Origin: Antennarius striatus
Lineage: Eukaryota > Chordata > Actinopteri > Lophiiformes > Antennariidae
Length of the DNA stretch: 64,000 nt
Direction: 5' to 3'
NCBI RefSeq assembly: GCF_040054535.1
Contig: NC_090782.1
Location: 18,900,501 to 18,964,500, forward strand
Below are positions 1-53,009 of the stretch, in pieces; the stretch's first letter is position 1; the number at the start of each line of letters is the position of its first letter. The notes beneath the pieces are model-generated. The model saw nothing but the letters and a program-made list of their open reading frames with translations. It ran no database searches and was not told where the DNA came from. Both the position numbers and the translations under genes were made by a program.

Positions 1-94
1 AGCAACAGCTTTTCAAAAGTAAAATAAAATAAACAATTACAATGTGATAAATGTAAAACTTTGAAAATATACATGAATAAAAAGGATCAAAGTC

Positions 95-540
95 AAAACA
101 TTTTTTGGAAATGTTTATTAAATTGGTAATTACAGGAAAAACTTGACAAAATGGAGAAAAAATGGAGAAAAAGCCCTGGAAAATAAAACACACAAAAGAT
201 GATTTATTCAACACACGTAGATTACTGTAGACTTGTTGCCACAAGTTATAAGTCACAGCTTCCACTGAAACAGATCTTATCAACCCAAGTAGCTAATATA
301 AAACCTGCAGTATCTTTAAATTTCAACTTTCACATTGCAGTTTACATCCATGATTCTTACTGAAGAGTCAGAACTTGGAGCAGCGATAAGCTCTTGAAGC
401 TCAATGTCGGCAACAACACTGGGGTTTAAATCTGGTTTATATGAGATGTTGCTATAGAATAGTCTGATTTTTATGTGTCTGACAGGCAAGACCCTTTTCC
501 TGAAAAGGACAAATATATGGAAAGCACACTGACCTGTCTG
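95..540 (-). other. POLR2E 3' UTR
   Basis: This non-coding stretch lies directly downstream of the POLR2E stop codon. On the minus strand, AATAAA hexamers occur at 208-203 and 119-114, either of which could mark the transcript end. I see no reading frame of interest. The exact cleavage site is inferred. Confidence 0.55.
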
Positions 541-3025
<2,485 letters not shown>

Positions 3026-3313
3026 ACCTGCTAGACTGTGAACTACCTCTAGATTAAGTCTTGATTTAAACCGTTGCCACTTCGAAACACATCCGTGAGA
3101 TATCGCGACACGCGCTCAACTACTGACGCAGAGTGATGACGTAGGGATTGAATGGCGTCATCCAGGCGTTGATGTACGTACGTAGTGCCTTCTGCGAAGC
3201 TTGGAGCAGGACTTCAAAAGCTTTATCTGCACATCACTACTCCTGTCGTTCATAACAAAATACACGACGGATCCAACAATGTATAGACAGGAAATCTGAT
3301 TTCTCGAGGAAGA
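3026..3313. promoter_or_regulatory. Head-to-head promoter region of POLR2E and a candidate plus-strand exon
   Basis: This 288-bp interval separates the POLR2E start codon (minus) from a plus-strand ATG at 3314. It is CpG-richer than its surroundings (cgcgacacgcgctc near 3108) and has CRE half-sites, TGACGT near 3136 and its complement near 3158. There is no clear TATA box. Being the POLR2E promoter follows from position; bidirectional activity is inferred. Confidence 0.55.
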
Positions 3314-3406
3314 ATGAAGCTGTTTTCTGTCATTTTGATATTTGGAGCGTTGGCGGCCGGTGGACTGCTGCTGACGTTGGCTCTTTACTTTACTTTGTTC
3401 CAAAAG
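3314..3406 (+). CDS. Candidate first coding exon, hydrophobic N-terminus, gene unknown
   Basis: An ATG with A at -3 opens 31 codons ending at AAG|GTAGCA, a usable splice donor in phase 0. The peptide starts MKLFSVILIF and holds one hydrophobic segment (about residues 3-29), like a signal anchor or uncleaved signal. I do not recognise the family and see no convincing downstream exon before GPX4. Phase 0 would allow joining to GPX4 exon 2 at 5971, but nothing in the sequence proves that. It could be the start of a small membrane protein gene, an alternative GPX4 leader, or chance. Confidence 0.35.
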
Positions 3407-3544
3407 GTAGCATATTTCTTTACAATCCCTGACGTGTGTGGTGTTTGGCCCAGGTGTTACCATAGTGATGGCAATAATAATAATTGTAACAAATCTTCAT
3501 TCATAAAATAAGTGCTATCGTAGAGCTTCCTCAGATAACTTAAC

Positions 3545-3885
3545 CTATTCTTTATTCATTGTCATGTACCACCGCTGAATCCGCCGTAGCGGGTCACGGG
3601 GAGCTGGAGCCTATCCTATCCGGGGGACACTCCGGGCATGACGCCAGTGCACCGCGGAGCCACATACAAACACGCGGCACACACACGCACTCCTACGGAC
3701 AATTTGGGACCGGCCAATCAACCTGAAGCGCATGGTTTTGGAGGTGGGAGGAAGCCGGAGAACCCGGAGAGAACCCACACAGACACGGGGAGAGCATGCG
3801 AACTCCGCACAGAGCGGGACTCGAACCCGAACCCGCCGTGTTGTGAGGCGACAGCGCTAACCACTGCGCCACCGTATTCTATTCC
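3545..3885 (-). repeat. tRNA-derived SINE, copy 1
   Basis: On the minus strand the element begins near 3880 with A-box-like TGGCGCAGTGGTTAGCGC and B-box GGTTCGAGTCC, the internal Pol III promoter of tRNA-derived SINEs. It ends in an ATTC-type tail near 3545. The same family recurs at 22945-23300 and 42145-42625, with fragments at 9130-9270, 58095-58250 and 61630-61870. The family name is not assigned. Confidence 0.8.
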
Positions 3886-4044
3886 GTGTTAAATGTTTTG
3901 CTTCCCTCGGGTGTTTATAACACATCGGAAACGGGGCGTCTAATGTAGTTTTATACTTTTCTACCGACTAAACCGTTATTACAGTGTTACGAAAACACTT
4001 TATATGCGGTACAATGAAGTAAACAAGAAATGCTCCTATGCGCC

Positions 4045-4135
4045 CTTCAAACAGGAAATGACGTCACCCTGGTTGAGACGAGGACAAGTATATCCGGTTT
4101 TTCTCAGTAAACTGGGTGTTGCCTCTGAATACGGG
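4045..4135. promoter_or_regulatory. CRE/ETS-containing promoter-like segment
   Basis: A full palindromic CRE (TGACGTCA) lies at 4059-4066, immediately after an ETS-type CAGGAAAT, and a second ETS-like tatCCGGttt follows near 4092. This arrangement resembles TATA-less housekeeping promoters. It sits 1.6 kb upstream of the GPX4 start codon, so it could serve an upstream non-coding exon. Function is inferred. Confidence 0.35.
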
Positions 4136-5647
4136 GAGATTATGTTATCTGTCTGACACTGTTGGCATTCTAAAGGTTGTTGTGATGCAAACTCAGATTA
4201 CAAGGATGCACATAGCATACAGCTGCAGTGTAATTATGAAAGGAAATTTTATTTATTTAGTTTAGGATATTTTATTTATTTTGGATTCAAACATTTAAAA
4301 AAAAACAATCAAAAAGCAATACATCTGAAAACAATACAATTGCAAATATTATTAAATTATAGACAGATTGTAAATACATAAAAGCATTAAAAGGTACATC
4401 AAAGTCAAATGAAGAGAATACTGCTGTAAACAAATTCATGCCTGAAAAGAAATGAGCTGCCAATCTGGTCAATTATGTTTTTTTATTTGTTTACTTTATT
4501 GATCCACCAGAGGGGTAATTCCTCTTTGCATTTTTGAAGAGCAGTGGGCGAACAAGTTTGGGTTGAATGTCTTGTTCAAGGATATGTCAGCCACCAACCA
4601 CAGACCTTCTTACAATTGGAAAATGCTCAAAACACCGCCATACTCCTTTACTGGTTGAGTAGCATAGAAAATTAAAATCTACTTTAGCTTACTTGGTTCT
4701 GATGTGACTTAATACTGTACTACACAATCTGGATGCCCTGTAACATAAAAGTAAATCAGACATGTTATTTGCCCAAAGGCGGCCATAAGTAGGAATTTGC
4801 TGTCGACACAGAAGAAGCCACAGGACTGATCTGAGGATCAGTGTTATGTGTCCAACTAGTTTTGCTGGAGTGACATTTCATTTCGTTGTCATTTTCATTT
4901 TGGCTGCTTAATTTTACATTTTGAATGACCGTGAAAGTAATGTTTTATCAATCAATCAACCTCTATCTGAATAGCGCTTAATCACATCTTTTATGTAATA
5001 TGGTAATTAGAATTTCTAGATATTAGGAGTCGGCATCACTCCCAATAAGCTTAATACTCTTGATCTGTGTGTTTTTCCCAATGGCTAATCTCGTGTGTTT
5101 GTTTGCTGGTTCTACTGGGATTAATGTAACATTAAAACTGGCCAGAAACACCAACTCTTTTGTTTTCCCGTTGTATGATTTGTGGTCAGCCTTTACTTTT
5201 TTGTCATGATGAGATTTAGGGGGTCATGTGTGCTGCAAATCAGACTGACCATGTTAAGCTCATTGTATAACAAGTTCTTTTATTTGTTTAGGCTGTTGCT
5301 GTTGTTCAGGCTGTTGCTCTTTGCCCCAGCTTCGTGGAGTTCAATCCCCCCAGTCCTAAAACTTTTATAAGGAGTCTATATTGTTTACGAGTTTGATGTT
5401 CATGTTTTGAACTGTGGACTGCAGTATAAAGGCATCTCTGATGTGGATTTATTAACAAACAACAGAGAGGGATCTATTACAGAAAAGGACTCTGTCATTT
5501 TTTGTTAATTATTACCTTCTCCTTATACACTGTGATAGAGAATCAAGTGCTTTCTTAGTTAGTGTGCCAGGGGGTGTAGTTGAAGTCTTTCAGCCAGTTC
5601 ACAGATTGAATCAGTCTGCCTTCAACGGACCGCACTGAAGGGCAGTC
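4136..5647. other. Intergenic/upstream region of GPX4
   Basis: AT-rich sequence without a supported gene. 4478-4660 resembles a fish dispersed repeat: ctttattgatcc motif, then a minus-strand SINE-like body. 4950-5050 is a weaker repeat fragment. The last 100 bp before 5648 probably hold the GPX4 core promoter and 5' UTR, but I see no TATA box there. Confidence 0.4.
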
Positions 5648-7707
5648 ATGCGCTTCATAGGGACTACCCTCCTTTTCTCTGTCCTGCTGCAGGCTGTGGT
5701 GAGAAACAGACGAGAAACACTTTTAGATGCATTCATGTATTTTGCATTGTTATAGTGGCAGATGTTGGTTGGACTGAACTTAGCATTGTTACGCTATGTG
5801 CACTCTATTTTTAAATAATTTTATGTTTAACATTAATATTGTCATATTTATATACAGTAATAGCGATTATACTACATCAGGGCTCTAAACGGGAGCATAT
5901 ATCAAAGAGTATTTTGGAGCTGCCGTCAGTTTTCTCAAGCTTGTTTTTAAACCCCGCTTTTCTTCCTCAGTCTGCTGTGGTAGAGGATTGGCAGACAGCT
6001 ACGTCCATCTATGACTTCTCAGCAACAGATATTGATGGCAATTTGGTCTTGCTAGAAAAATACAGGTAAACCAATCTGTAATATAGCCATTCAGAATCTC
6101 ATGATAAATCTGCTTACTACAACGTTATAGAAGTGTCTTAAATATTTTCAGGGGGAATGTTGTCATCATCACCAACGTTGCCTCTAAATGAGGTAAAACC
6201 CCAGTAAACTACTCTCAGTTTGCGGAAATGCACACCACTTACTTTGAGAGAGGTTTACGAATCCTTGCCTTCCCCTCCAACCAATTTGGAAACCAGGTAA
6301 GTACTTAAAATTTACTTTTTATTAACATGTTCTGTCTGAACAGGCCTAGAAAATTTCATTATTTTAATTCAGAACAATGAGAAACAAGATCAAAATATAA
6401 ATTAATGAAGATGAGGACTTATTTTTTATGAAGGTCTACTCAAAAACTTTTCACTACAATATTCCTGCAGTGGAAAAATAAAAGCATCATTCCAAGTATA
6501 GTTTCATCAGCATCAGATTTGTAATTTTTTTTTTAACCTGTTCTAGGCTTGACTAGTTCTGAACACCTGTGTTATGTCTCTCATCTTGTCTTACTCTGAA
6601 GGAGCCTGGCACTGAAGCTCAAATCAAGGAGTTTGCACAGTCCTACAATGCTCACTTTGACATGTTCAGTAAAATCAATGTGAATGGGGAAGATGCTCAT
6701 CCTTTATGGAAGTGGTTGAAAGAGCAGCCCAACGGGGGAGGCTTCCTAGTAAAGTAAGTGGTGAAAAAATGAATATTTGAACCAAAATATGGGATGACAT
6801 TGATATTTCGATGACATACAGACTTGTCTGGGCGTGTTATAGCTTGCATGTTGATTCTACAAGGACAGGATGCTTTTTGGTCGAATTTGAACTATAGTAC
6901 CTCCACGGATTCAATTATTATTCATTGCAGTGTTTCCCCAGTGATTATTCTTCTAACATATTCTTTCCTATTCTCATTCCTGCAGTCGCATCAAGTGGAA
7001 TTTCACCAAGGTAATTTTTTTTATCAGTTATATGGGATGTATTGAAAATAATGCATGAGAGTTGAGTCTTCTATTTCTGTGTTGTTTTAAGTAAGTACTC
7101 AGCGGGCGCCCTTTGATTTAACAGTCTTTTTTTCCATGCATTTTTTGTTTATAGTATAACCTGCAGAATAATTCTTAAAAGTCTCAAAATGCTTTTCAAA
7201 AAAAAAAACCTCAAAACAGAAGTTGACTCTTTGTTCATGAGTATAATGTTCTTTGTATTTAAATATTTTTCCTCTTTTTCTGTAGTTTTTGATCAACAGA
7301 GAAGGTCAGGTGGTGAAGAGATATGGACCCCTGGATGACCCAAGTGTATGATCAAACATCTTGTTTTACCATAACCACCAGATTCTATAGGCCCTACTTT
7401 TAGTACAATGATGTGAAATTGGCCTGACATAACAATGTGTGCAGCTGAACATTCAGCTGTTGTTTTGTAGATATGTTCAAGAAAATTCAGATGAGTAAAA
7501 TAAATTAAATGTGAACCTGAGAAAGGACATCCATTTGCATTTAACATAGAATTTAACTTTCACAATGGAAATGGCTGCAGCTCATAATTCACAAAACAGC
7601 AGAGTTTTTGATCTATACTACCTGGGTATGGTTATGTCAACTAATGTCAAATCTTTCCCTTGCTTTCTTCTCAGGTGGTGGAGAAGGATCTTCCTCTATA
7701 TTTGTAA
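5648..7707 (+). CDS. gpx4: Phospholipid hydroperoxide glutathione peroxidase (selenoprotein GPX4)
   Basis: Exons: 5648-5698, 5971-6065, 6152-6296, 6602-6753, 6986-7010, 7286-7345 and 7675-7707, for 561 nt and 186 aa. GPX4 reduces lipid hydroperoxides in membranes with glutathione and restrains ferroptosis. The active-site tetrad is visible: Sec62 (in-frame TGA within NVASKUGKT), Gln97, Trp152 and Asn153. The absence of the long tetramer loop fits the monomeric GPX4 class. The 17-residue first exon ([17 protein letters not shown]) is a hydrophobic leader, possibly a mitochondrial or secretory signal. The usual FPCNQF reads LAFPSNQFG here, with Ser91 replacing a common Cys. A SECIS hairpin lies 100 nt past the stop. 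A scan that treats TGA as stop would break this gene at 6191. Confidence 0.97.
6189..6191 (+). other. gpx4: Selenocysteine codon (TGA) of GPX4
   Basis: The TGA lies in frame in exon 3 after Ala-Ser-Lys and before Gly-Lys-Thr, exactly where GPX4 proteins carry selenocysteine. Open frame continues on both sides, and a SECIS element is present in the 3' UTR. Confidence 0.95.
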
Positions 7708-7806
7708 ACGACCACTGGATTATTGATGACTCACTTGCTCGTGCTTTGTCCACTTTGTCACCCATTAATCTTTCTCTGGAACTCCAGACCTTAGTGGATT
7801 TTGTTT

Positions 7807-7902
7807 GGTTCCACCCAAGACCAGTGACGGCCTGTTCATAAACCCGCATGGCGGACAGAGCAGACCTGATGAAATTGGTGTGCAAACCTTCTGGGTGAAC
7901 CA
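7807..7902 (+). promoter_or_regulatory. gpx4: SECIS element in GPX4 3' UTR
   Basis: The lower stem pairs GGTTCCACCCA (7807-7817) with TGGGTGAACC (7892-7901), allowing one bulge. The core quartet is GTGA at 7824-7827 against TGAT at 7867-7870. The upper helix pairs GGCCTGTTC (7829-7837) with GAGCAGACC (7858-7866), with one mismatch. The apical loop carries the AA motif (ATAAACCC, from 7838). These are the defining parts of a eukaryotic SECIS, which recruits SBP2 and eEFSec to recode the TGA at 6189. Confidence 0.9.
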
Positions 7903-7981
7903 AGCATGCATTCATTTAGTTATTTGGTGAGAAGGAGAAGGATTTCGAAGATGTGACTCTGTGTTGATAAGTCTGTTGCAT

Positions 7982-7987
7982 AATAAA
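7982..7987 (+). terminator. gpx4: GPX4 polyadenylation signal
   Basis: Canonical AATAAA about 80 nt after the SECIS element and the only good candidate close to the stop codon. Confidence 0.7.
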
Positions 7988-8009
7988 ACAGACTTTGCTT
8001 TAATCATAT

Positions 8010-9479
8010 TCATGAGTAACGTGTTTATTGTATGTCAGTTTTTATATCTCTACTGGTGTAACTAGTAGAGCAGATACGTGAGTGGAAATTTTGTTCTGGG
8101 CTGCAGTTACATAATGATCATTTATTCTGTATAATGGAGATTGGTCAGTAAGCCGTTTGACACGTGTTTCCAATAACCATGAATGAATGAACGGCAGTGT
8201 TCAAAATGAAACTGGGATTTTCTCATTTTTATTTTAAGGTTTAATAGAACTGAAGATATGACACCTGTGCATATCATTATGAAAATTTATTTTGTCCCTT
8301 TATAAGTAATGAAGGCCAATTAAGGCCTCAGGCCTGATTTAATATGACTTGTCTATTTTGTGTAAAAATGTGTATTGGTCCATCTTATGGTTTACAAATT
8401 GAGCATGCAGTTCCTTTTCTCAACTTATGGAGGCAACATTGTGTAACAGATGTCTGTACCATAAACCTTCAAGGAAGAAGATTGTTTGCTGGGTCAATCA
8501 GCCCACGGTATGAAGCCAGTTGTTGTTTAGGAAGGGTCTTTAGTTCAAAGAGCACTCTGCAGGTGTTCTCAACCAACAACTATCACATTTGGCAGATTGG
8601 AGAGAGCTGATGTCAACAATTCAGGTGTCTCAGTATATTCAAAGTGGAACAGTTCTTCATAGAAACCTGTTGCGCATTCAGAAGAAGGATCAAGCTCCTC
8701 AGTTCATTTTTCCTCTCCAGTCCAAAGAAAAAGTGAGGGATCATTCTTCAGGGTGATATTACTAAACCTGCTGTGTTCCAAGGAGCCCCTTTCGGGCACA
8801 CCCATCAGCTTGCATGTTTTTTTGGTCCTTGAATTTTTCCACACATCAGTCAACTCATTGGTTTCTTTAAAATCTTGCAGTTTTGTGGATTATGCAGCAT
8901 GAGGATCCTGGTGATAAAATCCTCTCACAGTAGTGAGTTTCCCAGAAAAATAAAACATCTAAGTTTTTAAAATTTGTAACACTAAAAACAATTGAGACAA
9001 CTATTTGCACACATCAAGGCCTTTGGGACAAAGCTGCAACTTTTCCTGTAACGGAGCCCTGCACCACGCATTTCTCCACGCTACAGTAAGTCTTTGTAGC
9101 AATACAGGTATGCAAACAACAGTATGCAAGAGATCACGTCCGTCCCTGGGGAACAACCACTCTCTGGAGAACCTGGAGAGAACCGACGCAGACACAAGGA
9201 GAACATAAACTCCACACAAAGGAATTGAAACCTGCAAGATAAGTTATATTCATTGAACAACCATGCCACCTACCCCACATTTTAATTATAAATTCATTCA
9301 TCTTTGGTACTCTGAGCTAAATCTGAGAACTTCAGAGGAAATATGATTTTTATTTTTACATAATTAGCTATATATTAATTAATTCTCAATACTCTCGTTT
9401 ATGCTTATGGATTTTGTAGCAAACAAAAATGACGGAACCATGCTTCATCGGTCCAGGTCAAGCAGGACACTCGCAATAC
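8010..9479. other. Intergenic region between GPX4 and PIP5K1C
   Basis: No supported gene. An 88-codon open frame at 8344-8610 has no recognisable domain and no coding-like neighbours. 9130-9270 is a decayed minus-strand fragment of the window's SINE family (ggagaacctggagagaacc motif). The rest is AT-rich unique-looking sequence. Confidence 0.45.
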
Positions 9480-9769
9480 CGCTAATCTCCTGAGGGGGGC
9501 GCTGCACCACCCAAAAGAAATCCTGGCAGCAACAGCTCAGTAGCGGCAGCAAGTGCGGAGCGGTTGACCTGTGTGGAGCGGAGAGCGCTGCCGTCGTGAG
9601 CAGATACCGCACAGATGAAGGGACCGTCGGCGATCACCGTCACGTATTCCTCCGCTTGAATCCAGTTACAAATCAGACGACACCTTCCTGCTTCCTACCA
9701 CCGGTCTCGCACTGTCCCTGAGGGTCTTTCATTCGGAGGGCTTGTCCGTTTTTTCCTCCGGGAGGCTGA
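9480..9769 (+). promoter_or_regulatory. pip5k1c: PIP5K1C promoter and 5' UTR
   Basis: A GC- and CpG-rich block (gaggggggcgctgc near 9492, gtgcggagcgg near 9553) directly upstream of the start codon, in contrast to AT-rich flanks. No TATA box is obvious. This fits a CpG-type promoter. The transcription start is not resolved. Confidence 0.5.
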
Positions 9770-46868
<37,099 letters not shown>

Positions 46869-47134
46869 GACCTGTTCTCTGACGAAGAGAAAGGACATCT
46901 CAGTGGAGAAGACTCGTCAGTCTGAAGTCCAGGCCTTAGTGGTAGCAGCAGGATCTCTGACTGAACCAGAATTATCAACACGCATACAAAAACTGACCAC
47001 GGGGGCTGGCTTCGATGCCAGTGAGAGGCTAAATAACCTCTGCAGTGATGACGTCAGTGATAAAACCACGTCCGCCTTTCCCCCCTGACAAATGATATCA
47101 GCTTAATAATGATGTGTCTGTGCGACATACAGTC

Positions 47135-47175
<41 letters not shown>

Positions 47176-49430
47176 CAGCTGTAGTGTTTTATTTTTTGAT
47201 AGAAAGCTTGCCACCTATGTTTTCATGTTTTATTGTCCTGCAACATTAATCATAATAAATGTAACATGGCAGAATTATTTTTCGTAAACAAATCATGATT
47301 ATTTGCATGTGGGGTAAATACAAATTGTGGAGTATATTCCAGTTCACACAAGCACAGCCCTCCAGCATGCTCTCCAGGCTTCTCACTCACTCTTGCACAG
47401 CAGCACACTCAGTTATGGCCGATCAGGGTAAGGCTTCCATCCCTCCCTGATACCGGCTGTATCGCTGTTGTTTCCTCCAATGACAACCTTAAACAGGTGA
47501 TGTCCAATTGGGAGCCCCAGGTAGCCATACTGTATTTAGATTTCAGTGTGCTCAGCGAGGGGCCAAGATTTTATTTGTGGAAAGCTCTGCCTGTGGTCAT
47601 AGAACTGGAGTTACAGTGATAACTATTATCTGGCCAATTGAAACAGAACATCTGTATTCTGTCATTGTCACATTTAATACACGCTGTGAATTTTAGAGGC
47701 AAGGGAATTAAAATGCATCAATTCCTTTAGTGAGTACTTAAAGCAATCAGCAGCTGTTTTATTCATGATATATTTATTTATTTATAGCAGCTGTATTTCA
47801 GTTTTTTTATTTCCATGGTTTTCATCAGCTGCTTTGTTATTATGTACCTTTTCTTTTGTTTGTAATGTCTTGTAATTCACTATACTACTTCCTTTTCACA
47901 TTGATATTTTTCACTCTGAATCTTTGAAGTTTTTTTTTTTTTTTTGGCATCCAAAGAATTAGAATTTTTGGTTTATTTCATTTTTGATTACATCACTACA
48001 ACTTTTACATTCTATGTTTATTTTGTAAATTCAGTGTTACTACATTTTGTCAGTACATACGTAATACTTGTTGATTTGCATTTTAAAAACTTGAAAGGCA
48101 TTAATTTCAACACAAAGGCAGCAGACATTGTCATTTTAGTAACAGTCAAATCATTACAATGTCTTCCAGTGTTACCCTGTTTTGGACACATGCATAAAAA
48201 TCATTTGTAAAAATGAAATTTTACATCTTCATTTATCTAACTTGAATGAAAGTCTGCATATCAGTGTTTCTATTGTAGATCAGCTCTCCTCCTCACTGTA
48301 AGAACTCAACTGACTGGACATTTCAGATGTTTTAGATGTAGAACATTGGTTGTAGTATTTGAGGTCAATATCGTACCTGTTGTCTATACTTTGTGAACGA
48401 ACACCGTATGTTGCAGTTTAGCCTCACTGAGACACATCATCTTGTAAATGGAATGAATGCAGTGTGAATGATCAGTAGGAGCTGGAGATGAATTAGCCAA
48501 ACAAACCTAACATGTCCTCGTCTTTTAAACTCACACTGGTTAGCCGTTTGATTATCAAGCGTGTGTGATGAAGTCGACCAGTCATTGTAGTGTTTACTGT
48601 ATTCGCTGTGGCTGACATCATAGGAATCCTAACTTACACTCAAGATCAATGTCTCATGCCAGCTGGATGCTGTGTTTTTGTGTGTGAGGGAGGACACATC
48701 AACGTCAGACTTTGTATAATAGAAATCTGTTCATTCTCATGATGTGCAGTGGCCAGTTGTAATCAGTTTGCTGTTCATCACATGGAGACCATAGCAGCAA
48801 TATTTTGTACAGTCAAGCTTGTTTTTTATTGCCTTATTGAGAAATTTTTACCTGTAGGCCTTTTGTTTATTTTTTCCACTCATCCTGTTGTGTTTATTTT
48901 TCCTTCTCATTGTCATGTTCCTGAGAATGTGTACATAAATTTATAAATACATATATAAAGATATACAAATATATTTTCCATTTGAATCGGAGAATATTTT
49001 TATTTGGTTTTATTTTTGCTGCTAGGAAAGAAATGATTGCAACCCCATATTCTTTAGTGTTTATTGAAATGCAGATGCTGTATATATATAGATATATGGT
49101 CATAAATCACAACTGTTTCTTTGTAAGATATTCCAAATTTACCGATTGGTGGGTTTTACTGTACATGCAAATCAAGAGGGATTCTCCCAACTGTTCAGCT
49201 GTGTTGTGTACGTGTTTTCAAATCGCTGTGTGCTCTCATCCTATAGGGAGATTCCTTTACAGAGACAAAGCATGATTTCAAAATGAATATGCATATCAGA
49301 AATGTGTATTTATGTATATCTCTGTATATTCATCTATTTATACATGAGGATAAATAGATGGCTGTATGTTTGTGTGTGTGTGTTTGGACTCAATCTGAAT
49401 GAACACAAAATAAAGCAGTTCTATGAATTG
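46869..49430 (+). other. pip5k1c: PIP5K1C 3' UTR
   Basis: Follows the TAA that begins the last exon. AATAAA hexamers at 47254-47259 and 49409-49414 suggest short and long forms. A short (GT)n lies at 47139-47171. The long AT-rich tract from 47.7 to 49.4 kb fits an extended UTR. The ends are inferred. Confidence 0.5.
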
Positions 49431-50029
49431 TCAATGAGATACTGTTCTAATGTTTTGAGTGATTCCTTGTTGAAGCTATACAACATCTACTCTGCAATGG
49501 AAGGGAGTTAGTTGGATTCATTTTGGATTTTGGAAACAGTTCTTGATAATTTAACATCAGAGATGGATCAGTGTTAACTGCTCTCACTCCTTACTGATTA
49601 ATTCTGTGTCACATGTATGAGTCATAGTCACATGACTGACCTAAAATATATTAAAAGTTGTGTTCTTTAGTAAAAATAGCACATCCAAAGGTATGATGCA
49701 TCTTCATTTGTGCTCCATTTAAGTGCCACATATGTTCTTCATATGTATATTTATATGACAGTAATCTCATATGCTTTTTTTACATTAACATGGGTCATGA
49801 ACAGTCAGGGGTGTAAAACATTACTCCTCTGGTGTGTATACACGAACAGCAGTTGAGTATTTCATAACATGATAAGTGGTAGAAATGTTTCATGTTCAAA
49901 TCTACCTGGATCCCCCAGTCCCACCAGAAAACAGTGAGTAATGCTCAGAAAAGTATTATTGCAGTCTGGAAGTCACGGGGCGTAGAACTACGGAGAACAA
50001 AGGGTGTTACGCCTTTCGTGTATCCTAAT

Positions 50030-50245
50030 ACGGCTGATGATTGGTCAGCTATTCTAAAGAAAGCATGTGATTGGTTGTCTTACTTGTCAATCAATACTGA
50101 ACTGCTTCCAATTGGTCAACAACAAGGTTCCTAGACTCATGTGCTTGTTCTCTTCCTTGAAGGCGGAGTCTAATAGCTGCCGGTGGGAAGGGCCGTAGTT
50201 GTTTTTGAGAAAGTACTTAAAAAGTATAAAAACTACTCAATTACA
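50030..50245 (+). promoter_or_regulatory. rab11b: RAB11B promoter with three inverted CCAAT boxes
   Basis: ATTGG (inverted CCAAT, NF-Y type) occurs at 50040-50044, 50070-50074 and 50111-50115, at spacings of 30 and 41 bp. A GC-richer segment (gaaggcggagtc, gccggtgggaagggcc) follows, with the start codon at 50246. This is the common design of TATA-less housekeeping promoters. NF-Y binding is inferred. Confidence 0.6.

Positions 50246-53009
<2,764 letters not shown>

Noticed and set aside
3866-3885. Possible functional tRNA genes suggested by A/B boxes at the SINE heads
   Set aside because: Box spacing and the long non-tRNA body show SINEs; no acceptor stem or cloverleaf can be drawn.
3638-3892. 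84-codon plus-strand frame with RTERDSNPNPPCCEATAL
   Set aside because: It is the antisense reading of a tRNA-derived SINE; the same peptide appears at every SINE copy.
8344-8610. 88-codon frame between GPX4 and PIP5K1C
   Set aside because: No recognisable domain, no splice partners and no promoter; length is expected by chance.
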